Shown in pieces: positions 36,060 through 48,160 of a stretch of 64,000 nucleotides of DNA. Both the position numbers and the translations under genes were made by a program. Numbering within the stretch: the first letter of the stretch is position 1; each line of letters opens with the position of its first letter. Source of the stretch: Endomychus coccineus (Eukaryota > Arthropoda > Insecta > Coleoptera > Endomychidae); contig OY294068.1 of NCBI GenBank assembly GCA_958510875.1, positions 176,173,411 to 176,237,410 of the forward strand. The letters are read 5' to 3'. The notes beneath the pieces are model-generated. The model did not search any database and had not been told where the DNA came from. It was given only the letters and a program-made list of their open reading frames with translations.

Positions 36060-36610
36060 CATCATGGCCAACGTTAAATCTGATGGGGCAGAAACTGCTG
36101 TCCTAGGAAGAATACGGAACTGGGTTAAACAACAATTGAGAGAGTGCTGGAGTGAGACTACCGTACGCACCACGGAGAAATATTTATTAGAGAACCGCCG
36201 AGAAAAGAAAAACTGAAGAACTATAGAACATTAGTAGTAACCAGGTCCGAACAAGAATAGGTCTCCCCACTGGTTACACTCCAATGAATGGACACCTCCA
36301 CAAATTGGGCCTGTATAATGCAGACATTCCGTGCCAACTATGCGATAAAGGAACAGAAACATTCAAATACAAACTGTCAGAATGCGAAGCATTAGATCGC
36401 AAAGACAAGCAATATTCGGGTAGCCTTGACTATCTTCTCAAGACTAGAACAACCAACCGGTGGAGAACCTATACAGATAAGTACTGTGGACCAGCATTCA
36501 ATAGATTTTTATCACAAAAAGTCTACACATGCTTTCATTATCTCCATTACAAAAGAAAAATTCCTCAAAAAAAAATTCCAAATATCTTATTTGTACATAA
36601 TACATAGAAT
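36060..36610 (+). pseudogene. Non-LTR RNase H tail fragment
   Basis: A region upstream of 36284 gives IRNWVKQQLRECWSETT, and NRREKKN-like residues in a disrupted frame. The frame 36284-36607 then gives MNGHLHKLGLYNADIPCQLC and ECEALDRKDKQYSG. The GHxxxNxHLxKLGL...C..C...TE...L.ECEAL pattern is the domain after RNase H in insect non-LTR elements. The RNase H core and RT are missing. It is a 5'-truncated insertion, with minor decay at its 3' side. Confidence 0.75.
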
Positions 36611-36898
36611 AACACGGCATGCACTTCTATTCGAATGTCTGTTTCCATGATAGGTTTGTATAATTTGAAGGGTTTTGTATGTAATGCTCCATGTTTGCAG
36701 ATGTCTCTAATTGATATCTCTTCGACATGGGCAGTTTCAATAGTATTTTTAGTGGATGAGGGTGATTACTCCTCATCAATAGATACATTGTAGATTCGAA
36801 GACTAAGCTCGAAGATAGAGCAATGTACATTCGTAGTCCAGTCAATGAAGCATTTTTGCTATCAATTTTTTTCCAGTAACTGGATTTTTATGACATTT

Positions 36899-37286
36899 GG
36901 TGTGTGGCTTTCTTAAGGGTCCAGGATAGTAGGTGTTGTAAATCAGAATTCTTCACTCAAAATTCTAGGAGCTATTGAGTAAACTATTTTAACCTATGAA
37001 AAAGTAGTAGCAAAATATTCATGGATTTTTGCAACATAATGCGAAGTGTTCATCTGCATAATTTTTTGAGAAACACCATTCCCGATTTGAACGGTGTGTG
37101 GCTTTCTTAAGGGTCCAGGATAGTAGGTGTTGTAAATCAGAATGCTTCACTCAAAATTCTAGGAGCTATTGAGTAAACTATTTTAACCTATGAAAAAGTA
37201 GTAGCAAAATATTCATGGATTTTTGCAACATAATGCGAAGTGTTCATCTGCATAATTTTTTGAGAAACACCATTCCCGATTTGAAG
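36899..37286. repeat. Recent tandem duplication, period 194 bp
   Basis: Copies at 36899-37092 and 37093-37286 both begin GGTGTGTGGCTTTCTTAAGG and are almost identical. I see one clear substitution, in the stretch AATCAGAATTCTTC / AATCAGAATGCTTC. The near-identity argues for a very young duplication or an assembly duplication. Confidence 0.92.
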
Positions 37287-38344
37287 CCCCGTTAAAGCAA
37301 AAATAGAGTTATAAAACAATATTAAAAGGCAAATATGCAAAAATCATATTTTAAAATAATTAGGAATCATTTGTTGTCGAAAAATACAAATTTTTTGTTT
37401 CTATAACTTTTCACCAAAGATTAATATTTACCGATTCTTCATCAAAAATTCTGAAACTATGAAGATAAGTATGAGGGAGGATACGAAGGAAATAAAGGGT
37501 GAATTATGGACCTTTTCAGAATGCCTGAAGCATCTAGCTTCATTCGAAACTGAGTTTCAATAGATAATTTGAAAAGGAGACACATGTTTTCGAGTTAATG
37601 ACACTTATCCGTGCTGCCTATGGTACGCTGATTCTGATGGAATTCACAACTGTGAGGTTTACGGGGTTGCTGATTAAAAATTCGTCATCGAAATTCCAAA
37701 CAGTTGATCCATTATGACGGCTCGTTAGACTTAGTGAATTCGACTACTCTTTTTTCGTCTTCATTGATTGCGCTATTGTGAAAGAGACGACTCATAGATT
37801 AGATATATGTCCGTCTATCAGACATCGTATCACCGGTTCATGAATAAGTGTTTCAAATCCAGTTGGAAATTTTATTGATAATGATAACAAATTCGAAAGC
37901 GACTGAGAAAAGTCTTGGTGTTATCGACTGAAAATAAGTTTTCTTCATCCCTTTGAGAATGTTCTAAATTATTTGTCAACAAGCAGGCAATCGATATACA
38001 GCTTCATATTCGGGAGGTATTGGAAAGTGTAAAGTCGATTCATGAATCATCTTCAATGGCAGCGTTTGCGATCCATATCAGATAATTTTGAGAAACATAT
38101 TCTACACATTCCTTCAGAATTTAATACTGATTCGATATAATGATGCTTATATCATTTATATCCTGCAGGAATTCGCAGGAGGGAACATCATTGTCTGAGC
38201 ATGAAAGCACCCCTATTTAATGACAAATATTATCGTTCTTTAGATTATGTTAAAAGAATGAATTATTCTACCGTCTTCAAGTAAATTAATTGAAAAGATT
38301 AACCATAGGACATTTGAATATTATTTCTATCCACGGATGAATAT
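37287..38344. other. Intergenic, no gene seen
   Basis: No coding or repeat feature recognised over about 1 kb. Confidence 0.4.
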
Positions 38345-38460
38345 TAAACTGTTATACCTATTAATAATAATAATAATTTTATTGGTCTCAGCGTCGGAAA
38401 TACTTTATGTCCCAACAGGTAGAATCCAAATATTGGAAAAATTGGAAAGCTAAAACATTA
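38345..38460 (-). repeat. Simple-repeat tail of a lost non-LTR element
   Basis: An AATAATAATAATAATTTTAT block followed by TGGTCTCAGCG and CCCAACAGG resembles the 3' end structure at 49690-49760. On the minus strand it would be the end of an element, with the body deleted. Confidence 0.45.
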
Positions 38461-38472
38461 CTTACGTTATTA

Positions 38473-39396
38473 TACCGGGATATCAAAAATTATCTTGGTC
38501 AAGGGTGGTCGTGGAATCTAAAACGTGTGTCTTACTTTACGTTTGAAATAATTATGTCACTGTCACACTGACATCATCAATAACCTACAAATTTCATACC
38601 TATTTATTTCAGTTGTAAAACAATAATGAACTACAAATTATGAAATAACGGTTTTAGTAACAAGTAAAACTAAATTACAGTAATTGTTGGAAATGTCCCC
38701 CGTTTTGTTCGATGCACAAGTTGACGCGCATCCTCATGCTGTGAAAACCGTTTTGCAGCATTTCTGGCGTTATGGTTGCACATTGGTGAACTATTTTCTG
38801 TTGAAGTTCAAAGGTTTTGCAGGCTCCTCTTCCAACCGTCATTGACAATTTCTTCTGTACGAACTCTTGGTCTACCAGCACCTTTTTTATGAGTCACACA
38901 ACCAGTTTCGCGAAACACTTCAACACAATTTGTAAGGCAAGCATAAAAATTGTCCGGTAATATTGTCACGTTTGAGAAGTGCTCTCGAAAATTGTCCAAA
39001 CACAATTGTTGAGTGTATTGCCAATTTCCATCAACTAGCGCACCCGTTCGAAAATAGGCTTCAATCATGAAAATTTTGTGCTGTGTGGTAAGAGGCATGA
39101 TTCAAAAACTGGATTAGAAAATTTCAGCACACAATGACTTAACAGATTCTGACACAACAAAACATATTCAAAAATTTAAAGTAAGACTTTTTTTACATTC
39201 CACAACCACTCTTGACTAAGATAATTTTTAATTTGTAGTTCATTATTGTTTTACAACTGAAATAAATAGGTATGAAATTTGTAGGTTATTGAAGATGTCA
39301 GTGTGACAGTGACATAATTATTACAAATGTAAAGTAAGACACACATTTCAGATTCCACAACCACCCTTGACCAAGATAATTTTTGATATCCCGGTA
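38473..39396 (-). mobile_element. Internally deleted IS630/mariner-type transposon with long TIRs
   Basis: The ends are TA plus CCGGGATATCAAAAATTATC on the left and the exact inverse plus TA on the right (39395-39396). Inverted repeats extend about 165 bp inward. The minus-strand frame 39098-38840 encodes the N-terminal DNA-binding part (MPLTTQHKIFMIEAYFRTGA, then FRETGCVTHKKGAGRPRVRT). The frame near 38808-38675 encodes only the extreme C-terminus (CATITPEMLQNGFHSMRMRV and CIEQNGGHFQQLL). The central catalytic DDD/E region is deleted and a frameshift lies at the junction. A second copy of the subterminal block CCACAACCACTCTTGAC lies at about 39200. It is non-autonomous. Confidence 0.85.
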
Positions 39397-40802
39397 CTAG
39401 AAATATGAAATCAGCTGGTATCTAACAATCATCAAAGCAATGCACTATCAATTGAACATTGCTGTAACTACAAATAGAATTACGTCAAAGTTTGTGTCAC
39501 ATTTCCTAGAAATGCTATTGAGTTCGCGACACGTAATGGCCAGAGTCTTCTGACATGACATTTGTTCTTGCTAGGTCACTATAGAATATCGAAATGGATC
39601 CAAGACAGGAACTGGGGAGTCAATTTTTCCATGGAATGATGGTGCATCCAAAAAAATTTCAAGGAGCTTACGTAGGAATTTGATGTGTATTACTCGACGT
39701 CTGAGAAACTATCTACAAGTAGGTAGGTTTGGTAACAATTGAGGATTGGACAAATACAATCCGCATCATTAAGCGACGTTGTACAGATTGTAAACGGTTA
39801 TTGTGAACATGGTAGATTGTACTCCAAATCAGAGCTTTATACTCAAGTTAATTGATTGTATCATAAGTATTTGTCATCTTCCAATATCCCCGATGTAATG
39901 TGTTATTTATATCTGGCGCAAATTCCGATCACGATGGGAGGTTCGAAATTTCATAATCAAGATTTATTTTTCGCTCAGGTATTCTAAAGCACCACAGTTT
40001 TTCTAGAACAAAAAACTGGTTGATCAATAAAACACGGAAAACATTAAAACTTGTAAATTCACTGTAATTCTGATTTTGAATTCAATTTTAGAGCGAGATT
40101 GTGAGTAAATTGCTGGCAAACCAGATGATGAAGCTAACGTTTTTCATTACTGGAGAAAATTGTTTCATCGTATGATTAATGAACAGAGTAGGTCAACTGT
40201 AAGTTTCCAGCCGGCGGCATATATTTTCACTTTTGTGGTTTTATTATAATAGCATCAAGAAACTTATTACAAAGTCATATTTTAAACTGAGTCTAGTAGA
40301 AAATATGTTTAATTACTACCTCGCTGTTTATTAATGAGGCGTGCTATTTCTCTCGTCTACAGGAAACAATCGACTGAGAAGTGACTTAAAGTTTCAGAGC
40401 TTCTCCCTCAAGTTGAGATTACACTCACTCTATTATATGCGACGTTCAAATAATATATTCCATTCAGCCAGTATTCTGGACTATTTCACTAGTTAGATAT
40501 TCGTGAATAATAGGTAAAATATATCAACGATGGATTTATTATCAACAGATATCATGTAAAAAATACTGGGACTAACTCCTTCTATATACCAATACAAAGG
40601 ACTGTGAAAAGTACTTTAATATTGTAACTATTTGATTCAGAAGCTACTGAATGATATAATAATTGAAGTGCAGGTTTATCAAAAACCACAGATATTTCCA
40701 TGAGTAACTCAAATTAGGCCTATCTGAAAACAATGATGAAACGTACCCATTACCCTTTAAATAATAAGTCTAGGGCGCCACCTCGAAACAAAAGAGTGTA
40801 TT
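39397..40802. other. Intergenic, no gene seen
   Basis: About 1.4 kb without supported features. Confidence 0.4.
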
Positions 40803-41460
40803 TTAATCTGTTGTATGAAAATAAATAAGCATCATAGGTTTGGCAATCAACAGTGATAACGTTGTTCGAAGTTCATATCTTGATGAAAACGTTCTCCTTG
40901 TTCTTCTGAGTATTCTGTTTATCATGTTGTTTCCAAATTTATTTAAATGAGCATACAGCATATGTACTTTTAGAGACATTCTGCAACCCATAATTTTAAA
41001 GTCTTCTAACATGTTTTCAACTAGCCCCAGGTAATTTCCAACTCTGTACTTTCCCAAAAATCCAGAAACTACTCTGACAACTTTTTTGTTGAGCACTAGT
41101 GCGTAATTTTGGAGATTCTTCACTGGCAAAAAGTTTTTTAATTTGTGTACCGATAAAAATTCCAGCTTTAAACTCTGATTCTGACAACTTTGACTCTTTG
41201 AGTCTCCTACAAAACAGTTGATATTGTTGTTTATCACTTAAGTGACATCTGTAGACGCTGTGTGAAAAAGACAACTTTTTTGTTGAGCACTAGTGAGTAA
41301 TTTTGGAGATTCTTCACTGGCAAAAAGTTTTTTAATTTGTGTACCAACAAGAATTCCAGCTTTAACCTTCAATTCTGACAACTTTGACTCTTTGAGTCTC
41401 CTACAAAACAGTTAATATTGTTGTTTATCACTTAAGTGACATCTGTGACGACCTCTTTTG
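40803..41460 (-). pseudogene. Relic of an unnamed insect gene family (GERFHQD type)
   Basis: The minus frame gives VSGFLGKYRVGNYLGLVENM, then CRMSLKVHMLYAHLNKFGNN. In a shifted frame right after it comes EYSEEQGERFHQDMNFEQRY. The order FLGN.R..NY..LVE.ML..F...GC.MSLK.H.L..HL...EEQGERFHQD.. is shared by a multicopy, uncharacterised protein family seen in many insect genomes, possibly transposon-derived. One frameshift (around 40910) and an internal 194-bp duplication break the frame. I assign no function. Confidence 0.5.
41076..41450. repeat. Tandem duplication, period 194 bp, inside the relic gene
   Basis: Copies start GACAACTTTTTTGTTGAGCA at 41076 and again at 41269-41270, and end near 41263 and 41450. 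They are about 90 percent identical. Because 194 is not a multiple of three, the duplication shifts the coding frame. Confidence 0.85.
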
Positions 41461-42039
41461 CGGCATTTCTAAATATACCAGAACAATTTAATATTTTTCC
41501 GATAACTCAAAAAAATGTATTATTATCATAACTACCACAAAAGCAAACTTTGTATGGGACATGGGTATTTATCCTTTATTTTAGAGCGTAATGAATAGAA
41601 AAATCATAAAATAAATTTTAGGACAAAGACAAAACATTTTTTTGTAGTGTTGCGTTCTTATCGAAATGAATGAATTGAATTATTAGCTTACAGAACACAA
41701 ATAACGTACTTTATGACCTTTTCACCTACATTTTGTTCACACCCAACACCAGAGATCCAGGTTTCAATCTACAATGGCTTATATTGAATCTTCCTTCTTA
41801 ATTTCACAAGCGCTTGCGTGGAATTACGATATATTGTGGCAATTTTCTCTTCGCAACAATTTATTACAGTAAGCTTTAATATTCAACATAGTTGTATTTG
41901 AATGAAAGAAGATTTAAAAACTGTATTTTTGAAAAAGATATAGTATTCTATAATGAATGATGACACTGAAAGGATTGGGTTATGACAATCAGAGAAGAAT
42001 CTCAGGGTGGGATGAAAAGGGAGTCTCTGGCATGAAGGG
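41461..42039. other. Intergenic, no gene seen
   Basis: No feature supported; the last 100 bp may belong to the retroelement fragment that follows. Confidence 0.35.
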
Positions 42040-42390
42040 AAGACATGGATAGGGTTCTCGGGTTGAAGCAGAACTTCCGAACTGCACTGGAACATTGCAG
42101 TATGAAGCCAGGGAAAAGTGCATCCTGTCAGGAAAGCAGCAATCTGTTGGTACGTCGATGGATCCTAGACCAGCAGGAGGTACTGAGGACAGAGTCTCTG
42201 GGACATACAAGACCATGGGGAAAAATTTCATTATTTTCAAAAGATCCAGAGCTAGCAGACGTTCTATCGTAAAACAGTACCCCATGTACAATATTCCTAG
42301 TATTGTAACAACACCCCTGCTCCAGACTAATGATTCAATGAAAATATCAACCAGGAATCTATGCAGTGCAGGCCAAGCCCTGTTTAGGCC
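42040..42390 (+). pseudogene. Non-LTR RNase H N-terminal fragment
   Basis: A frame reads ICWYVDGS at 42142-42165 followed by a stop and TSRR. This is the YTDGSK block holding the first catalytic Asp of RNase H. The adjacent frame continues GTEDRVSGTYKTMGKNF, equivalent to the GAG.GV strand. The remainder decays before the EVYAI helix. It is a short relic. Confidence 0.6.
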
Positions 42391-43559
42391 CTAAGGTCTT
42401 TTCCTTCAGTGTTTTGAGATTAATTTCTATGTGAGCCATTTTAAGTATATGATATTACGAGAAAATGGAATGAAAACTGAACGTCAATCAGATTGTGAGT
42501 CATCTTCAACTATCACAAGAAAAAGGAAAATTTGCTCGTCAGACAAATCGTACAAAACTTGCTTAAACATATCAAAGTCAGTCAAGATATCGATTCAAAC
42601 GATATGAGTCCAATAACACCATCCTTTCTAATATACATCTAACGATAATAATAATAATAGTAATAATATATTAATTCATTTGATGATTCAAATACTCTGA
42701 AATTAAAGAATTAAGTAATCGTTACTTAAGACGATTATGGAATATGTGGTTATGTTCGCCATACAGCGAATCTCCTAAGAGAGATTCGGCTATCGAATAA
42801 TTATTAAAAGTGCACGCGTTAATTGGCCGGTTAGAACGTGCAACCTCGCACTACTGGATTTCTTCCTGTGAGACATTTTGAAGGAAAGAGTTTACGTTAA
42901 TTATCCTCAAACAACGGCTAGAAGTTAACCTTACTCAATGAGATGGAAGCATTGGACAGAATTGAGGAGGGGGGACCACTTTAATTAGATAGATCGATTC
43001 CATTTATTTGTTTCAACTGTATAAAATACAAAATACCGTTAGGTGTAGAACTTGTCAATACATATAATTCAAATAATAGATAATAGATTAATTAAAATCA
43101 TACTAAAATTAAAATAGAAAAATGTAAGGTATTAATTAAAATCACACCATAAGACTTATTTTCTAACAGGTATTAGACTTAAAAAGTAATAGAATGAACA
43201 AGAGTTGAAAATCAATAACTTATTTTCTAGCATTCTTAACATATAAAAACAAAAACCAATTAGATCATACTATTAAAACCATCATCAGTTGAAAATTCTT
43301 CTACCGAGTAAAAGGCCTTCTCTTTTGAAATATTGATTAATTCCTTTTCAAAATTTTGAATGGCTTATTTTACGTAGGAATTGGAATTTTATTATAAATT
43401 TTTATTAGCATGTATTTTACATTCTTCTGTAGGTAGGAGAAATTGTATTTAGTGCAGGTTAGATTTTCCTTGAATCTGGTGTTGTGTGAATGAAATAGCT
43501 TTTTGAAGAATGTAGGATTATTTTCAATGGAAATTATACATTCATATATATGAATACTG
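42391..43559. other. Intergenic with an ATA-type microsatellite
   Basis: A run of AAT/ATA repeats lies near 42645-42675. Otherwise the sequence is AT-rich and without a recognised gene. Confidence 0.4.
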
Positions 43560-45932
43560 TACGGGGTGTCCCATTTCAGGTACTTTTGCGGGTTATCTCC
43601 TTTATTTTTAAAGATAGAGAGTTGCGGTTTTCGCGATACTTTGCTACTTTTTCGTAAAACTCAAAATGCCGTCAACAGAATTTTCATAGCCCTTTTAGTT
43701 TCTAAGATACAGGCATTTCTGAAAATGTTGCATTTTGTGACCCTCCTCGTATCTCCGTTATCCTTCAACTTATCGAAAAGGTAAAATAACATTCTAATAG
43801 TTTTTTTTCCGTAGAATGCATTGGTGAAGATAACTTTTGTTACATATTTACTGTTTTTGAGTTATAAAGCAAAAATATTTTTTTTTAAATGGAACATCCT
43901 GTATATTTATAGACTATAAAATTTGTCTTTTCTTTACCTTTTCAAAACTATATGATAGTATAAACTTTTTTTCAGAAACACGCAAATAATTGACAATTTT
44001 CAGAAATTAAATACATATTTTAATAGTAGGCCATTGATATTGTTTATGACAAGAAACAGAAATAAACGTCAAATCTCTATCGCATTTAAGCTGTTTATTT
44101 TCGTTCTTTTGGTATCATTATTCAATAGGTATTTATCAATTTTTTCGAATAATGGCAGTTTACGAAAATTATGAGAAATATGATATGATGGTATGTTTTA
44201 TACAGAGTAATGAAAATTCTGAAGAAGCTTCGGAATTATATCTCCAAAGTTGAGTGAGCTATTATGGCTATGAAAATCTCTATTATCATTTTAATTTTTG
44301 CTTGTTAGATATCCAGAAAGAAGGCAACCGTTTTTTGGGATATTTGCCCGTTTAAAAGCAAATTTAGTTGAGCACGGATAATTTGTTCACCCGCGCCCTA
44401 AAAGATACAACAAAGAGAACAGGGAAAGAGAAGAGATAGATACTTTAGGATATAAAGAAGCAGCACCTTCGTCCTCATGTAAAAAAATTGAGAAGGAAAT
44501 TGGTGTGCCAAAAACTAAGGCTCACAGGATCTTGAAGAAATATAAGTATCATCCATACAAATTTAATATACTACAACATTTGCATCCTGGCGATGCCGAG
44601 CGCCGGGCCCTGTTTTGCCAGTGGTATTTGCAACAAATCGATGCTAACGATTTATTTGGCAGACTTGTTATCTGGTCAGACGAATGCTTTATTTCAAGAG
44701 CTGGCATTTTCAATCCTCACAATACCAGGAACTGGTATAGTGAAAATCGGCATTTAATGTTTGAAAGGGCACAACAAGGACGCTTTGGAGTTGCGGTTTC
44801 ATGTTTTATTTCGGGTAGACATATAGTTTATAGGATTTTTGAAGGAGGTCTTACAGCACGTAGATACCTAGAAATTATTGAGGAAGTTGTTCCAGAACTG
44901 CTCGAAAACATTCCATTAGCCCAGTATAATGCTGTTTACCTACAGCAAGATGGTGCACTAAGTCATAACTCTAGGCTCTTAAGGGCCTTTCTTAATAATA
45001 ACTTTCCTCAAAGATAAATAGGTACCAACGGACCTGTTAGATGGCCTCCACGATCACCAGATCTCTCAATTTTAGATTTTTTTTCATGGGGCTATATACA
45101 AAATGAAGTATATAAAACTCGATATGACGGCAGAACTTCGAGAGGCAATTCATTTAGCTTTTCGAAATCTGCGAATGAGAACAATGGTTCTTTTGAACGC
45201 TATTCAAAGAATCTCAAAGATGTGCCAATTTTGCATTAGAGAAAATGGTGGTCAATTTAAACATCACATTTAATTTCTTTTAATAATGTTGTTTTTTGTG
45301 TTTTTGTTATATTGCTACTTTACGCCACAAAACTGTTGTTACAAACTTACTGTTAGAAAAAAGATCTATGGGAACTTTTTTTAATAGATACCTATATACA
45401 AGGTATCCAATTATTTGTTAGTAATATGTAAGTTGCACTTGTTTATTATTGTTATCCATAGCCTACTATTAAAATATGTATTTAATTTCTGAAAATTGTC
45501 AATTATTTGCGTTTTCCTGAAAAAAGTTTATACTATCATATATTTTTGAAAAGGTAAAAAAAGACAAATTTTATAGTCTATACATATACAGGGTGTTTCA
45601 TTTAAAAAAACATAAGTTTACTTTACAACTCAAAAACAGTAAATATGTGACAAAAGGTATCTACACCACTGCATTCTACGGAAAGAAAATCTATTAGAAT
45701 GTTATCTTACCTTTTCGATAAGTTGAAGGATAACGGAGATACGAGGGGGGTCACAAAATGCAACATTTTCAGAAATGCCCTGTATCTTAAAAACTAAAAG
45801 GGCTATGAAGATTCTGTTGGCGGCATCTTGAGTTTTACGAAAAAGTAGCACAGTGTCGCGAAAACCGCAACTCTCTATCTTTAAAAATAAAGGAGATACC
45901 CCGCAAAAGTACCCAAAATGGGACACCCTATA
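43560..45932 (+). mobile_element. Mariner/IS630-type transposon with about 475-bp inverted repeats
   Basis: The left end is TA plus CGGGGTGTCCCATTT; the right end mirrors it (AAATGGGACACCCTATA). The arms match over about 475 bp (43560-44037 against 45458-45932). About 345 bp from each end is a second terminus-like sequence, ACATCCTGTATA on the left and its inverse TATACAGGGTGT on the right. The arms thus look like a MITE in each flank plus further inverted sequence. The transposase lies between them. Size and layout fit a formerly autonomous element. Confidence 0.88.
44153..45278 (+). pseudogene. Mariner/IS630-type transposase, nearly complete, broken
   Basis: It starts MAVYENYEKYDMMVCFIQSN, an N-terminal helix-turn-helix segment. 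A probable 50-bp intron (44266-44315) follows, whose donor appears mutated, since reading through it gives a stop. The main frame has PKTKAHRILKKYKYHPYKFN and LVIWSDECFISRAG (first catalytic Asp). It continues with YLQQDGALSHNS (second Asp) and WPPRSPDLSILDFFSWGYIQ (third acidic residue, Asp, 36 residues after the second). It ends RENGGQFKHHI. Stops occur at 44379-44381 and 45015-45017 and a frameshift lies near 45120. It would cut and paste the surrounding element, recognising its inverted repeats. Confidence 0.87.
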
Positions 45933-47559
45933 CATAGTAAGTATTTTATGTTTAATAAAATATTGTGTACACTTTTCTTCATATGTTAAACAAAATATGT
46001 TTCGAATACATCTTTTTCGTAATCTAAATATTCTGATTGAATCTGTAGAATCACCCCAAATTCTAACATTTGTACTTCGAAACAAAATAATGGAATAAAA
46101 ACCTCCCCAGTGTTTTATGTGCTTTATTATTAAATCAAATATGAAAATTCCAATCTCGCCACCCTTCAGATATTTCACATCTTGATACCATTAGGTTTGA
46201 TACGTTTCATCTGATAATCCCAGAATAATAAAGACTTTAATCATGATAATAAGTTCATAAAATGCCATCATTCAATACGTCAAGGATTATGTCTGAAAAT
46301 AGCAGTATTAATGACCAATAATATAACTTATGAAGTCTGCAGACATAATGTAATAAGAGTATCGATTAAATGATCAAGTTGTGCCATATGTCGGTTCATA
46401 AACACAATAAATTCTTGGATATCCTGCCTTTCTAAAACCTAGCGGCAAAATGCGTGACCAACATAAAATGAGCTATTGTATCCCGGAACACAAGTATCTC
46501 ATCATGTGGAATAGGCTTCTGATAAATCACTGAAACTCTATATTGTATCCCACTCAATGGAGTACTAATGACGTATCAGCCCCATCAACCTTTGCATAGT
46601 AAACATCCCGATAACTCCCGACTCAAAGAGCGCAAGTAGTTGCGATCAAATTGCCATTGTCAAAATGTCATGAAATTGATTATTCCAGTTCCTATTCAAA
46701 CTCCACTTAACTATTAGAAGTTAGTCGTCGTGAGACAGGTACAACAGCGAACTCGATGTGCGAAAGTTTAATGAGCTATTAAGAAGACTCGTAAGCGTGG
46801 AACGTCGAATGACATTTTACGGGGGATGGTAAGCTAAATGCTAGACATGTCAATATATCACGAATCATCATTGAATAAGGATAAATAATGAAATGATTAT
46901 CGAACGATCTGAACAGGATTTCGAGTCATCATGTTATGTACGGGTTGCCTGAAATTCAAGCCTCGTCAGCATGATCTCGGAAATGGTAAGGGATTCAAGG
47001 TCGGTTGAATCATAGTAAAGTTGCACAATTTGATATTAAAAATGCAGTATTGGGATTTGAGGAATGTTAAATACTTTCGAAGAAATTCGGAAAAGACCAA
47101 AATATCATAAAATTAATACTATTTTTTCCAGACGTTATTGGAGAAGATACTTCAAAACAAATGACACTTTGTTGTTGACACTTTTTATGATCTACAAGAT
47201 GGCACTATGTAATTGTAAATGCGATGTTCCGTCTATCAGCAACCATCATCAACTTATTTTTCAAGCATGGACCTGAACTTTTTATTTCCTGCAGTTTATA
47301 AAATATCATACAACCTTCTTCAGGGACATTGGTAGCTACAGGAATGTTTGAATGTATAGATGATTCGTTGAAACGATTGAAACCAAGGAAAATACAAGTA
47401 ATTCAATAAGCCTCAGATCAACTCTAGGAACACGTAGTGATGAATATGGTAGATATTCGTTTGGGTGGGGGTGTAACCGTCAATGGCAAACACTTTAGAG
47501 CCATAAGACACCATATCGTTCCCAAATTACAGCGTGTAAACATTGGATTTATAGAAGGA
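45933..47559. other. Intergenic, no gene seen
   Basis: No supported features. A 15-nt stretch near 46726 resembles a conserved 28S rRNA segment, but the match does not extend (see rejected items). Confidence 0.4.
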
Positions 47560-47790
47560 AATGTCCAGCGATCGGATTATTTGGCCACCTCGATCCTGTG
47601 ACTCGACGTCTCTGGACTATCTCCTATGAGAATATGCAAAGCTTATGGTGTATGCAGATGAACCCAAGACGAATGCTTGAGAATTTAGACCTCCAGATGC
47701 ACCACATTAGGACTAGTCGTAGAGGTCTTATGTCCGAAACAATAAAAAGTGTTTATTGCGGAAGAATTTCGGAATGTGTCGCCCCCTAGT
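47560..47790 (+). pseudogene. Mariner/IS630-type transposase C-terminal fragment
   Basis: One frame reads IWPPRSCDSTSLDYLL, stop, EYAKLMVYADEPKT, the WPPRSPDLxxLDYFLWG.VKS.VY block with the third catalytic Asp. A neighbouring frame (47598-47789) then gives LENLDLQMHHIRTSRRGLMS, the helical tail. It is a different family from the element at 43560. Frameshifts and stops show it is dead. Confidence 0.7.
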
Positions 47791-48009
47791 TCTTCCGCCA
47801 GGAAGAAATTCTCTCCTCTAACTCCTTCAACTAAAAATTTGGGAACGTTCATTTTTTCGAATCATAGTTTTGCAATCCTTTAAAGCAGAGGTCACAATAC
47901 GGAATATCTTTCATATTGAGTTATGAATGAAAAATGGAAACACCAAAGTGATCCGTAGATCAATGAAGAAAAGTTCTTAAAAATATTATGAACAAGATTA
48001 CACTTATTA
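47791..48009. other. Short intergenic stretch
   Basis: Nothing recognised. Confidence 0.3.
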
Positions 48010-48160
48010 AATTGTCTTATATATACTCAACATGTCCGTTTCGCAGCAACATCGTCAGAAGTAACTATTTCTACTAGCCTGTTTTAGTATTAGAGTTACT
48101 TCTGTTAATAATACTGACAATGTTGCTTCGCAACGGGATAAGTTGAGTAAATATATCAAA
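48010..48160. repeat. Inverted pair with hairpin core
   Basis: The left arm (48013-48066) and right arm (48092-48160) are inverse copies around the blocks AGAAGTAACT and ACTCAAC. The right arm contains a perfect hairpin GTTGC-TTC-GCAAC. The left arm, read on the minus strand, has CTGACGA and GAAAC 9 nt apart. This layout resembles the inverted 3' ends of the Penelope-like insertions, but no protein supports that here. Confidence 0.55.

Noticed and set aside
45702..46178. 158-codon minus-strand frame at the right end of the 43560 transposon
   Set aside because: It translates the inverted-repeat arm and mirrors frame 43566-43784 in the left arm; no protein family.
46726..46742. Short match to a conserved 28S rRNA segment (CGTCGTGAGACAGGT)
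   Set aside because: The similarity covers about 15 nt only and the following bases do not continue as rRNA, so it is most likely chance.
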